Of a stretch of DNA of 64,000 nt, positions 42,482 through 49,891 are shown piece after piece. Below the pieces are notes generated by a model. That model ran no database searches, was not told the origin of the DNA, and worked only from the letters and a program-made list of their open reading frames with translations. This DNA is from Caldilineaceae bacterium. GTDB taxonomy: Bacteria > Chloroflexota > Anaerolineae > Caldilineales > Caldilineaceae. Numbering within the stretch: the first letter of the stretch is position 1; every line of letters begins with the position of its first letter. The translations under genes were made by a program, and so were the position numbers. The DNA lies in the NCBI GenBank assembly GCA_020634755.1, contig JACKBC010000005.1, forward strand, positions 1 to 64,000, given 5' to 3'.

Positions 42482-43731
42482 TACATAAGTTGTGTTAATC
42501 CTTGCCAGCGTTCTTTGCCGCCAATGTGATAGGTGGTAACGCCGGGCAGCAGCAGTTGCGGCTCCTCTTCGCCCAGTGTAATCAGCGTGACGCCAAAGCC
42601 TTTGCGGCGCAGATCGGCCAAGGCCAGCTGCAAGCGCCGGTTGACCACGGCACTGATGACCACCAGCGTGGCGCCAAAGGGCAGATCGCGGCTCTCTAAT
42701 TCCAGCAATACTTCTAGCGACCAGCGACCGCGTTCATTGATGCGGGCCAGCGCTTCCAGCATGTGGGTAAGCTGACTGGGGTGACGGCGCGGCATAATGC
42801 GTACGCGGCCGCTGCGCAGCTTTTTGGCGTCGCCTTCCGTCTCTTCATCATCGGTGGCTTGATCCACATGGGCCAGCCACGCATTGGCGTACAGGCCCAC
42901 GGCGTAGCCATTTTCCCACACATACTTGCCCACCGAAGCCGCGGCACAAATCGCATACTCCATTAGCTCCCAATCTTGCCCCTCATTATAGAATTCGTGG
43001 GTGCTCACATTGAGGAAAATGGCCACCGGCCGGGTGCTGGAAGGCTCAAAAACTTTGGTTTGCAGCGCCTGCCGACGCGCCGTGGCCTTCCAATGGACAA
43101 AGCGAAAACTGTCACCGCTGCTATATTCGCGCGCACCCATGAGCCGCATGGGGTCTTCAAAAATGCGCAGATTGCTCTTCTCTTCGCCAAAGGGGTGGCG
43201 GGCGGGTAGGCCCAATTCCACAATGGGTACTACCTTGGGATAGACCAATATATAATCGTTGCGCTCCATGGCGGCGCGGCGAATATCAAAGCCAAAGAGA
43301 TCACCAGAACGGAGCTGGGCCGGACCAAAGCGCCAGACGCCGCGCTGGCCACCGTGCATCTGATAGCGTCGCGTCACCAGCTCGTACCAGCGCAACGAGA
43401 GCACGTTGACCAGCCGCCGTCGCCCCGTGGCTCCGCTGGCCGCTTCAGCCGTCAGCGCCGCCGGAATTTCATCATCGGCGCGAAACCAGGCCAACGGAAT
43501 CGGTTTGGCGTTGACCACCTCAATGCGCATCTCCATGTCGTCGCCAAAGAAGAGCCGCCGTGCGCTAAAATGACGCCGATAGCTCACGCCGTGCAGGCAA
43601 TATCTGGCCCACACAGCGGATACAAGGGCCAGCAAGGCCAAGATAATGCCCATTAAAAAGAGCAGCTGGTGGCGCAGCACGGCGCTGACGATGATCAACG
43701 CGCCAATGGCAATCCAGGTCAGTCGATTCAT
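42481..43731 (-). CDS. DUF58 domain protein
   Basis: A 416-residue protein. Two N-terminal membrane helices precede a beta-rich region (FFGDDMEMRIEVVNAKPIPLAW) and the DUF58 signature (GDSFRFVHWKATARRQALQTKVFE). The C-terminal part is von Willebrand A-like without an obvious MIDAS. DUF58 proteins usually accompany MoxR ATPases in complex maturation; no moxR is seen here. Its ATG overlaps the stop of the ceramidase-like gene by four bases. Confidence 0.92.
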   Translation of the reverse strand: MNRLTWIAIGALIIVSAVLRHQLLFLMGIILALLALVSAVWARYCLHGVSYRRHFSARRLFFGDDMEMRIEVVNAKPIPLAWFRADDEIPAALTAEAASGATGRRRLVNVLSLRWYELVTRRYQMHGGQRGVWRFGPAQLRSGDLFGFDIRRAAMERNDYILVYPKVVPIVELGLPARHPFGEEKSNLRIFEDPMRLMGAREYSSGDSFRFVHWKATARRQALQTKVFEPSSTRPVAIFLNVSTHEFYNEGQDWELMEYAICAAASVGKYVWENGYAVGLYANAWLAHVDQATDDEETEGDAKKLRSGRVRIMPRRHPSQLTHMLEALARINERGRWSLEVLLELESRDLPFGATLVVISAVVNRRLQLALADLRRKGFGVTLITLGEEEPQLLLPGVTTYHIGGKERWQGLTQLM

Positions 43732-45182
43732 GAGGCGAGCAATTCATCAATTTGGCTTGTCACGTGTTCAAGCAGGGCTTCAAGGCAACCGGGCGCTAAA
43801 ATGGACGGCTCTTCCTGGTAGAGACCCTGACCATAGCGCTCTTTGGGCAGCAGATAGGCCACCTGCATGGGCCCCAGCAGCGGCGAGATGAGCAGCACCT
43901 GATCGGGAAAGCGGCGGCGCAATTCTGTTTGCAGAATATTATATGGTTCCCCGCCCACGGCCACCCAAATGGCATCGCCTAGACGATGCACGGCACAGAG
44001 CAACGGGAAATCAGCACCCTCTGGCAAGCTTGCCACGCGCATGAGCCAGCGGCGGGCGCGTTCGGCGCGGGCGCCAAAATCGCGCGCCGCCACGGCATTG
44101 CCCTGCTCTGCCGCCGCGGTCTGCTGCGCCAACCAATCCGCCATTTCTTGGCGCAGCGCTTCCGAATCTGGCCGTGGCTTCATGGCCAAATCGAGCGTGT
44201 GGACATGGCCATGAAAGCGACTGCTCTGGGCAGTGCGAGGGGCGTCGAACGGCGCATGTTGCCACGTCCCCAATGTGGCGCCAGAGATCACCGGGCCGGC
44301 ATAGGCAAAATCCGCCATGGGCGGCGCCAAAGCGGTGAGCGCCGCCAGCGCCGCATAGCCTAATTGGCGCCCGTTCTGGTCGGCCACGGCCGTGCTGCCC
44401 TGGTGGCAGTGGCGCGGGCCCAAGTCGCCGCATGCGCCCAACATGAAAATGCACGGCGCCCCTTGGTGCGCTTCTACCACGGCGCGCATGGCGCCCACAT
44501 AGTCGGGGCTGATTTGCGTGTTTTCCCAAGCCAATGTCGTGGGGTGGCAGGCATAATTGACCAGGCTGGCCACAATGGCGCCCGCCTGCGAGCAGACGCG
44601 GCCCACAACCACGGTATCATCGGCCGGCGCGTCGGGGTTATAGCCGCAGGCGTAGAGATTGTTCTCCGCGTCCCAATAGTCGCGGTTGGCCGCCATGTTG
44701 CTGCGACCCACGCCATAGCTGATGCTACAGGGCTGCATTTTGCGCATGGCCTCAACCGCGGCCACGCCAATCTGTTCGCGCAACGATTCTAGATAGGCTG
44801 GGATCAGTTCACCGCCGGGGAGCGCCACGCGGTCTGCCGTAAAGAGGCCGGCGGCATGTGTGTGTGAAAAGGAGACAACGATCTGGCCCTCAGCTAACTC
44901 GGCGGCGCGGCAGAGCGCATCCAGCAGCAGTTCATATTCACGTTTGCCCATGCCCACCAGGTCAAGCTGGATGCGCAGCATGATAGGAGATGGCGCATCC
45001 GCAGGCGATATGGGGCCGAGCGCCATTACATCGCCCAGCAGCGGGCGATGGACCCCGGTGGCGCGATGGTGGCGCGCCGCGCCCCACATGGGGTGATAGA
45101 TGCCCACCGGCGGCGTCATGTCGATACGCGCGTGGCCAAAACGAACATAGGATGTAGGGGAGCGGCTGATAGTGGTGCTCAT
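43728..45182 (-). CDS. Neutral/alkaline ceramidase-like N-terminal domain protein
   Basis: A 484-residue protein matching the N-terminal domain of neutral/alkaline non-lysosomal ceramidases: GHARIDMTPPVGIY, VSFSHTHAAG (zinc His pair), SLVNYACHPTTLAWENTQISPDY and LGACGDLGPRH. It lacks the C-terminal domain and has no evident signal peptide, so a cytosolic hydrolase of a sphingolipid-like or other amide substrate is possible. Members of this type in bacteria are often described only as hypothetical. It is translationally coupled to DUF58. Confidence 0.8.
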   Translation of the reverse strand: MSTTISRSPTSYVRFGHARIDMTPPVGIYHPMWGAARHHRATGVHRPLLGDVMALGPISPADAPSPIMLRIQLDLVGMGKREYELLLDALCRAAELAEGQIVVSFSHTHAAGLFTADRVALPGGELIPAYLESLREQIGVAAVEAMRKMQPCSISYGVGRSNMAANRDYWDAENNLYACGYNPDAPADDTVVVGRVCSQAGAIVASLVNYACHPTTLAWENTQISPDYVGAMRAVVEAHQGAPCIFMLGACGDLGPRHCHQGSTAVADQNGRQLGYAALAALTALAPPMADFAYAGPVISGATLGTWQHAPFDAPRTAQSSRFHGHVHTLDLAMKPRPDSEALRQEMADWLAQQTAAAEQGNAVAARDFGARAERARRWLMRVASLPEGADFPLLCAVHRLGDAIWVAVGGEPYNILQTELRRRFPDQVLLISPLLGPMQVAYLLPKERYGQGLYQEEPSILAPGCLEALLEHVTSQIDELLAS

Positions 45183-45188
45183 ATTTAT

Positions 45189-45407
45189 TTACGCAGTTTC
45201 AATTGCGGCCAGATCGGCCAGGAGGGCGTGGAGTTTATCGGTGGTGAGACCGGATTCTGGATAGGTGGCTACTTCGCCCAGCGACATGTAGAGCGCCATC
45301 TGCAGTTGTGGATGCGTGGTGGCGCCGGGAATATGCTTTTCTAAAATGGCCTTGGCGCGTTCATTGGCCAACAGTTCGCGAATTTGCGTCTGAATTGTAA
45401 AAGGCAT
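45189..45407 (-). CDS. Small helical domain protein
   Basis: A 72-residue protein from ATG 45407, set by GAGGAG 8 nt before it. It reads IRELLANERAKAILEKHIPG, then MALYMSLGEVATYPESGLTT and LHALLADLAAIE, with three or four helices. A similar arrangement is found as a C-terminal module of some family 3 glycoside hydrolases and related enzymes (ELLxNPxAxAVLEKHLPG), here as a stand-alone protein. No function is known. It is the first gene of a probable transcript with the ceramidase-like gene, 6 bp away. Confidence 0.7.
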   Translation of the reverse strand: MPFTIQTQIRELLANERAKAILEKHIPGATTHPQLQMALYMSLGEVATYPESGLTTDKLHALLADLAAIETA

Positions 45408-45424
45408 GCGGTTTCTCCTCATGT

Positions 45425-45510
45425 TATACGCAGCTCTGAATGAAAACCGGCGTTTCACTACTCCCATTGAGACAATAGAAAACGCCGGTTTTCATCTCAA
45501 CCGCAGTATA
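45425..45510 (+). repeat. Palindromic repeat A, copy 4 (best preserved)
   Basis: An 86-bp element bounded by TATAC and GTATA. The arms TGAAAACCGGCGTTTC and GAAAACGCCGGTTTTCA form a hairpin of about 15 bp with one bulge. It is followed by a 14-mer array and a B element. Confidence 0.85.
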
Positions 45511-45563
45511 AATAGCACGACATAAATAGCACGACATAAATAGCACGACATAAATAGCACGAC
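45508..45563 (+). repeat. Four perfect copies of a 14-bp tandem unit
   Basis: Unit ATAAATAGCACGAC, repeated four times without a mismatch, bridges the right end of repeat A and the left end of repeat B. It probably arose by slippage at the A-B junction. Together with A and B it fills the spacer 45408-45748. Confidence 0.9.
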
Positions 45564-45637
45564 TTACGCAGGCCTGGAGATTGCCAAGGGTGAACCCGCT
45601 TGCATTCGACACAATTTTCGTCAAGGCTTGCGTAAGT
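45562..45637 (+). repeat. Palindromic repeat B, copy 5
   Basis: ACTTACGCAGGCCTGG to AGGCTTGCGTAAGT, about 76 bp, with perfect terminal inverted repeats ACTTACGCA/TGCGTAAGT. Confidence 0.85.
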
Positions 45638-45748
45638 CCTGAATAGGTCAAATTGCGCGTGCTTGCAACATCGACGCCATTCACAGTATTATACCGCATA
45701 GACCCTGAACATAGATAACCAGGTTTTTTAGACGATAAGGATTGCTCC

Positions 45749-46333
45749 ATGCAAGTTACGTTAACCATGCCCGACTGGGCTAGCGCCGAGATGGCTCAAC
45801 TTCCCACCCACCTGCCTACGCTTGAAGAGCGAATGGCGGCCGTGATCCGCTTTTCGCAACTCAACTTTGAGCGCAACACGGGTGGCCCATTTGCTGCCGG
45901 CGTTTTTGAACGCGATACGGGGAAGCTCGTGGTAATTGGGGTAAACCGCGTAATGCCCACCACCTGTTCATCGGCGCACGCCGAGGTGATGACGCTGTCG
46001 TTGGCGCAGCAGAAATTGGGCGTGTACGATCTGGGGGGACCAGGCATGCCGGCGCATCAGCTCGTGGTCAACTGGCGGCCCTGCGCCATGTGCTATGGCG
46101 CGGTACACTGGTCCGGCATCCGCTCGCTAGTGATCGCAGGCAGCGGGCCAGAGCTTGAGGAGCTGACCGGTTTTGATGAGGGACCGATTCATCCTGATTG
46201 GAAAGCAGAGTTGAATAAACGAGGCGTCGAGGTAATCGAGAATGTGCTCCACGACGAAGCTTGCCGGGTCTTTCGCGCCTTTGGCGACAGCGACGCGGTC
46301 GTCTACAATGGCCGCCAGGGCGCATCTACATAA
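45749..46333 (+). CDS. Nucleoside/guanine deaminase family protein
   Basis: A 194-residue cytidine-deaminase-fold enzyme. The catalytic zinc site is SSAHAEVMTLSLAQQ (HAE) and WRPCAMCYGAVHW (PCxxC). ERNTGGPFAAGVFE near the N-terminus fits guanine deaminases or related purine deaminases more than TadA. It is longer than TadA. The substrate is uncertain. AAGG is 8 nt before the ATG. A B-type repeat and a strong terminator follow. Confidence 0.85.
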   Translation: MQVTLTMPDWASAEMAQLPTHLPTLEERMAAVIRFSQLNFERNTGGPFAAGVFERDTGKLVVIGVNRVMPTTCSSAHAEVMTLSLAQQKLGVYDLGGPGMPAHQLVVNWRPCAMCYGAVHWSGIRSLVIAGSGPELEELTGFDEGPIHPDWKAELNKRGVEVIENVLHDEACRVFRAFGDSDAVVYNGRQGAST

Positions 46334-46337
46334 GTCA

Positions 46338-46415
46338 CGTTACGCAGCGGCCGCCACTCTGCCAGAGAGAAACAGGAACGTCGGCGAGCTGACTTTCCTC
46401 CAGGCTTGCGTAACA
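46338..46415 (+). repeat. Palindromic repeat B, copy 6 (subtype B')
   Basis: CGTTACGCAGCGGC to AGGCTTGCGTAACAT, about 78 bp, with ends GTTACGCA/TGCGTAAC. The interior GCCAGAGAGAAACAGGAACG is nearly identical to the reverse copy at 49672-49747. Confidence 0.85.
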
Positions 46416-46491
46416 TAAGTACATAAGATGATGCGTGCCCCTACGTTTGTACTATGATTGTTGCGGTACTGTCGTATTACCTTCATTAAAT

Positions 46492-46544
46492 AAAAGCAGA
46501 GCTTGGGGCGGCCAACTCCTGGCGCCCAGACAAGCTCTGCTTTT
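46492..46544. terminator. Bidirectional terminator
   Basis: AAAAGCAGAGCTTG (46492-46505) is an exact inverted match to CAAGCTCTGCTTTT (46531-46544), with GGGCG/CGCCC nested. The A and T tails suit termination of both the deaminase and the TolB-like gene. Confidence 0.8.
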
Positions 46545-46581
46545 GGTTTGTCGTTTGTTTTGTCACTTCTGCCAATTGAGT

Positions 46582-47493
46582 TTACCAATCGGGGTCGGTG
46601 AAGTTGCCGGTGATCACAACGTCATCGTTGGCGCCGTCGGGCTCAATGAGCATGAGCGAACGACCGGCAGATGTAAACGAATAGTAAACGATTTCAAAGC
46701 CGCGGGGCGACCAGCTTGGCGCCAGATCGCGCTGGCTGTTTTTGGTGAGCTGCACCTGGTTGCTGCCATCGGGCTCCATGGTGATAATCTCAAAATCCCC
46801 ATCTGCATTAGACGCATATACAATGCGGTTGCCAAACGGCGACCAGTCGGGCGATTGGTCGATGGCAATGTTATCGGTCAGCCGCGTTTGGCTGCTGCCG
46901 TCTACATTCATGACGTAAATCTCGGGATTGGCGCCATCTCTATCCGACATAAAGGCAATGCGCTCACCGTCCGGCGCCCAAGCCGGCTCCTCATCGCGCG
47001 CCGTGTTGCTGGTGAGTTGCGACACGGCCGAACCATCCAAGTTCATTACGAAAATCTCGTAATCTCCATCGGCATCGCGGTCAGAGACAAACGCAATGCG
47101 CTCTCCATCGGGCGATAGGGCCGGCTGTATATCTGCGACCCGATTATTGGTGAGACGCATGGGCTCAGTCGCACCCACCTCAATCAGATAAATCTCGTTA
47201 TCACACTCGTTGGCAAATACAACAAATTCTGTGTCATTCGATAGAGACGGCGCGCCCGCACAGTTGTTGTCGGTCAGCTGCTCTTTGTCCGAGCCGTTTG
47301 GGTTCATGCGGTAGATGTTGAGATCGGAAAGGACGGCGATTTTAGGGGGAACTTGTTTGAGCACAACGGGCAAATACATGGTGGGGGCAATGCCGGAAGC
47401 TACTGCGCGCGCATAGCCGGGTAGAACGGTGAATGCCAAAAGACAAAAGGCAGCGATGAATACAGCGACGGTGGGTGGAACCTTAGGGGACAT
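46582..47493 (-). CDS. Secreted TolB/WD40-like beta-propeller protein
   Basis: A 303-residue exported protein. A signal peptide (TVAVFIAAFCLLAFTVLPGYARA) is followed by MYLPVVLKQ, the Pro motif found elsewhere at C-termini, here just after the export signal. At least five PD40/TolB repeats follow (ALSPDGERIAFVSDRDADGD, WAPDGERIAFMSDRDGANP, WSPFGNRIVYASNADGD, WSPRGFEIVYYS), each preceded by a G-S-x2-QLT or RLT segment. It would be a propeller at the cell surface, probably for protein interactions. GAGGAG stands close upstream of the ATG. Confidence 0.88.
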   Translation of the reverse strand: MSPKVPPTVAVFIAAFCLLAFTVLPGYARAVASGIAPTMYLPVVLKQVPPKIAVLSDLNIYRMNPNGSDKEQLTDNNCAGAPSLSNDTEFVVFANECDNEIYLIEVGATEPMRLTNNRVADIQPALSPDGERIAFVSDRDADGDYEIFVMNLDGSAVSQLTSNTARDEEPAWAPDGERIAFMSDRDGANPEIYVMNVDGSSQTRLTDNIAIDQSPDWSPFGNRIVYASNADGDFEIITMEPDGSNQVQLTKNSQRDLAPSWSPRGFEIVYYSFTSAGRSLMLIEPDGANDDVVITGNFTDPDW

Positions 47494-47825
47494 AGCTCTC
47501 CTCCTCGTGTATAGTATGCGATATATAGTTGAGATCGGACCGAAAACACACCTGCTCTATGGGCGCGCCTTACGCAGCACGGGTGAATTAGCGAGCCCAG
47601 GTGGCCTAGCTATTATGCACTTTCCTTTCCAATAGGTCAAGTAACCTAAATTACCTGCAATGTGGCTTAATTTCACATAGTCATCATGAGGTGCAAGCGT
47701 CCCACTCCTTTGGGGAGAATTGGTCCTTCATGCGGCGCAATCAGCAGGAAATTTACATAATATCCCAAAAATCAATAAAAAAACCCAAGTTGGGGCTGGA
47801 CAAGCGCCGCAAAGTAGATTATAAT

Positions 47826-47850
47826 GTGGGACAATGTGGGGGAATGTGGG
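47826..47850 (+). promoter_or_regulatory. MraZ-type operator, three direct repeats
   Basis: TGGGA-CAATG-TGGGG-GAATG-TGGGG gives three TGGGN units at exact 10-bp spacing (TGGG at 47827, 47837 and 47847), the arrangement described for MraZ binding. It lies 221 bp before the mraZ start, directly ahead of a possible promoter. Confidence 0.75.
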
Positions 47851-47855
47851 GCAAA

Positions 47856-47883
47856 TTTACAAAAATCACCCGTTTTTTACAAT
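47856..47883 (+). promoter_or_regulatory. Candidate promoter of the dcw cluster
   Basis: TTTACA (47856-47861) and TACAAT (47878-47883) with a 16-nt spacer sit just after the TGGG repeats. The start would be near 47890, about 180 nt before mraZ. Confidence 0.35.
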
Positions 47884-47905
47884 GGTTTCACGAAGTATCC
47901 GGCAT

Positions 47906-47921
47906 TTGGGTTATTTTGGGA
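47906..47921 (+). promoter_or_regulatory. Second pair of TGGG repeats
   Basis: TGGGT-TATTT-TGGGA again has 10-bp spacing (TGGG at 47907 and 47917). It might be a weaker MraZ site within the leader. Confidence 0.4.
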
Positions 47922-47971
47922 TATTATCTCCTGTAGTTTAGGACAAGATATATTTTCGGCTCCACCCTACG

Positions 47972-48046
47972 TTTTTGGCAAAGCAATGCCAAAAAATTTT
48001 GCCCACTTTTTTGGACGGTAGGTTTGAACATTAGGTTTGGACATTA
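47972..48046 (+). other. Hairpin and short tandem repeat in the mraZ leader
   Basis: TTTTTGGC (47972-47979) pairs with GCCAAAAA (47988-47995). At 48021-48046, GGTTTGAACATTA and GGTTTGGACATTA are direct 13-bp copies. The rest of the 577-bp spacer 47494-48070 shows a single TTACGCAGC-like fragment near 47568 and no gene. Confidence 0.45.
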
Positions 48047-48070
48047 GGTACAGTCAAAAAGCAATTATAC

Positions 48071-48487
48071 ATGTTTTTAGGCTCTTTCAGACATACGCTC
48101 GATAGCAAGTTTCGGCTGACGGTGCCATCACGGTATAGAAACCTTTTGGCAACCGGAGTAGTAATTACGCGCAGTCCAAACGAGCCCTGTTTGACGGCCT
48201 TCCCCATGGCAGAATGGGAGCAAATTTCAGCCAAGATCGATGCTTTGCCAAAAATGGATCGGCGAGCCAACCGGCTGCGCCGCTCAGTTTTTAGCAACGC
48301 CGAGAGTTTGGAGCTGGACAAGCAGGGGCGCATTTTGCTCAGCCAGTTTCTGCGGGAATTTGCTGATATTGATAGCGAAGTTGTGCTGGCCGGTGTGAAC
48401 TCTCACATTGAAATTTGGAATCCTGAAAAGTGGGAACAGGCCACGCAAAATCAGGAAGATGACATGATCGAAGCCTTTGATATCTGA
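48071..48487 (+). CDS. mraZ: Transcriptional regulator MraZ
   Basis: A 138-residue protein with two SpoVT/AbrB-like half-domains. The signature FRHTLDSKFRLTVPSRYR is the DxKGR region of the first half (SKFRL here), and LELDKQGRILLSQFLREFAD that of the second. MraZ rings bind TGGG direct repeats and repress the dcw operon, and matching repeats lie upstream. It is the first gene of the dcw cluster, 2 bp from rsmH. Confidence 0.95.
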   Translation: MFLGSFRHTLDSKFRLTVPSRYRNLLATGVVITRSPNEPCLTAFPMAEWEQISAKIDALPKMDRRANRLRRSVFSNAESLELDKQGRILLSQFLREFADIDSEVVLAGVNSHIEIWNPEKWEQATQNQEDDMIEAFDI

Positions 48488-48489
48488 TC

Positions 48490-49440
48490 ATGGATAGCGG
48501 CCATAGTTCTTCCGGCTTGGTGCACATACCGGTGCTTCTCACCGAGGTTGTCGCCGGGCTTCAAATTCGACCCGGCGCCCGCATAATCGACGGCACCGTG
48601 GGGGGGGGTGGACACACCGAGGCCATGTTGGTGCAGTCGGCGCCCAATGGACGGTTGCTCGGTTTGGATGCAGATTTGGCGGCGATTGACCGAGTGCAAA
48701 AGCGACTGGCCCCAGAAATTGCCAACGGGCGCTTGCAGCTTGTCCACGCTTATTTTGAGCAGATGCCCACTATTGCGCAGCAGCATGGGTTTGAGGCGGT
48801 GGACGCCATTTTGCTCGATTTGGGCGTTAGCTCTTTTCAAATTGATAGCGCTGAACGGGGATTTTCGTTCCAGCAAGATGGGCCGCTGGACATGCGTTTT
48901 GATCTCACGGCGGCGACGACGGCGGCCGACATTGTCAATCATTGGGACGAGCAGGCGTTGGCCGACCTGATTTATGAGTATGGCGAGGAGCGCCAGAGCC
49001 GCCGCATTGCGCGGGCCATTGTGCGTGAGCGACCCTTTGCCACCACTGCCGAACTAGCCAACGTGGTGGAACGAGCGCTGGGCGGTCGACGCGGCAGCCG
49101 CATTCATCCGGCCACGCGGACGTTTCAGGCGCTGCGCATAGGTGTCAATCGCGAATTGGAGCAGCTTGCGCAAGTGTTGCCCGCCTGTTTGGCGCTGCTG
49201 GCCGTGGGTGGGCGGCTGGCTGTCATTAGCTTCCATAGCTTGGAAGACCGCATTGTCAAGCGATGGATGCAGGCGGAAGCGCAAACATTTACGCCCGATC
49301 CGCTGCACCCCATGGGCGGAACCGAGCGCACGCCGACGGGGCGCATTATCACCCGCAAGCCCATTGAGGCTTCTGCGCAGGAAGTGGCGCAAAACCCGCG
49401 CAGCCGTTCGGCTAAGCTGCGTATTATAGAACGTTTATAA
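48490..49440 (+). CDS. rsmH: 16S rRNA m4C1402 methyltransferase RsmH
   Basis: A 316-residue SAM-dependent enzyme. HIPVLLTEVVAGL opens the family, motif I is IIDGTVGGGGHTEAML, LLGLDADLAAID is motif II, and ILLDLGVSSFQIDSAERGFS, the C-terminal RTFQALRIGVNRELEQL and LAVISFHSLEDRIVK follow. It methylates N4 of C1402 in 16S rRNA. Length and order after mraZ are canonical. Confidence 0.97.
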   Translation: MDSGHSSSGLVHIPVLLTEVVAGLQIRPGARIIDGTVGGGGHTEAMLVQSAPNGRLLGLDADLAAIDRVQKRLAPEIANGRLQLVHAYFEQMPTIAQQHGFEAVDAILLDLGVSSFQIDSAERGFSFQQDGPLDMRFDLTAATTAADIVNHWDEQALADLIYEYGEERQSRRIARAIVRERPFATTAELANVVERALGGRRGSRIHPATRTFQALRIGVNRELEQLAQVLPACLALLAVGGRLAVISFHSLEDRIVKRWMQAEAQTFTPDPLHPMGGTERTPTGRIITRKPIEASAQEVAQNPRSRSAKLRIIERL

Positions 49441-49490
49441 ATTCACGACAGTCATCATGCAAGTCCGACATAATACGATTAATACGATTT

Positions 49491-49570
49491 GGCTCTGTAA
49501 AAGCGATGAATGATTATCTCTTTCTCAGCGTAGAATTGCCAATTATTCGTCGCTTTTACAACCGCAGTTG
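49491..49570 (+). repeat. Palindromic repeat A, copy 5 (diverged)
   Basis: GGCTCTGTAAAAGCGATGAAT (arm 49497-49511) pairs with ATTCGTCGCTTTTAC (49545-49559) with one mismatch, then CAACCGCAGTTGG follows as in other A copies. The interior differs from the GAAAACCGGCG type. A B element begins 11 bp later. Confidence 0.6.
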
Positions 49571-49581
49571 GTAGAATGACG

Positions 49582-49659
49582 ACTTACGCAGCGCCCGTGG
49601 AACGTCAGGTCAGCATACCATATCTGACCTGGTGATTTTGCCTTGAGGCTTGCGTACGT
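49582..49659 (+). repeat. Palindromic repeat B, copy 7
   Basis: ACTTACGCAGCGCCCGTGG to AGGCTTGCGTACGT, about 78 bp, between rsmH and the ftsL-like gene. Confidence 0.8.
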
Positions 49660-49671
49660 CTTAATAACTTA

Positions 49672-49747
49672 TGTTACGCAAGCTTGGAGGAAAGTCGCCT
49701 CGCCGGCGTTCCTGTTTCTCTCTGGCAAAGGGCTGGCGCTGCGTAAC
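49672..49747 (-). repeat. Palindromic repeat B, copy 8 (subtype B', reverse)
   Basis: Read on the minus strand, ACGTTACGCAGCGCC, then TTTGCCAGAGAGAAACAGG and finally AAGCTTGCGTAACAT, almost identical to copy 6. It lies 12 bp after copy 7 in the opposite orientation. Together with A copy 5 it fills the 451-bp gap in the dcw cluster. Confidence 0.85.
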
Positions 49748-49891
49748 GTGAGCTAATAATCTGAAGTGAAACCATAAGGCACAAAGAAGAACAACACTAT
49801 GCACCCTGCGACCCTAAATTAGAGGCTCATCTGGAGAGGAGCTGCTTCTCTCCACGTAGCTGCAAACCGAATATCATCCCGAGAAAATACC

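Noticed and set aside
45508..45563. Possible CRISPR array
   Set aside because: The 14-bp units are directly adjacent without spacers and there are no cas genes.
47563..47600. A ninth B element at CTTACGCAGCACGGG
   Set aside because: Only the left end is recognisable; no TTGCGTAAG-like right end was found within 100 bp.
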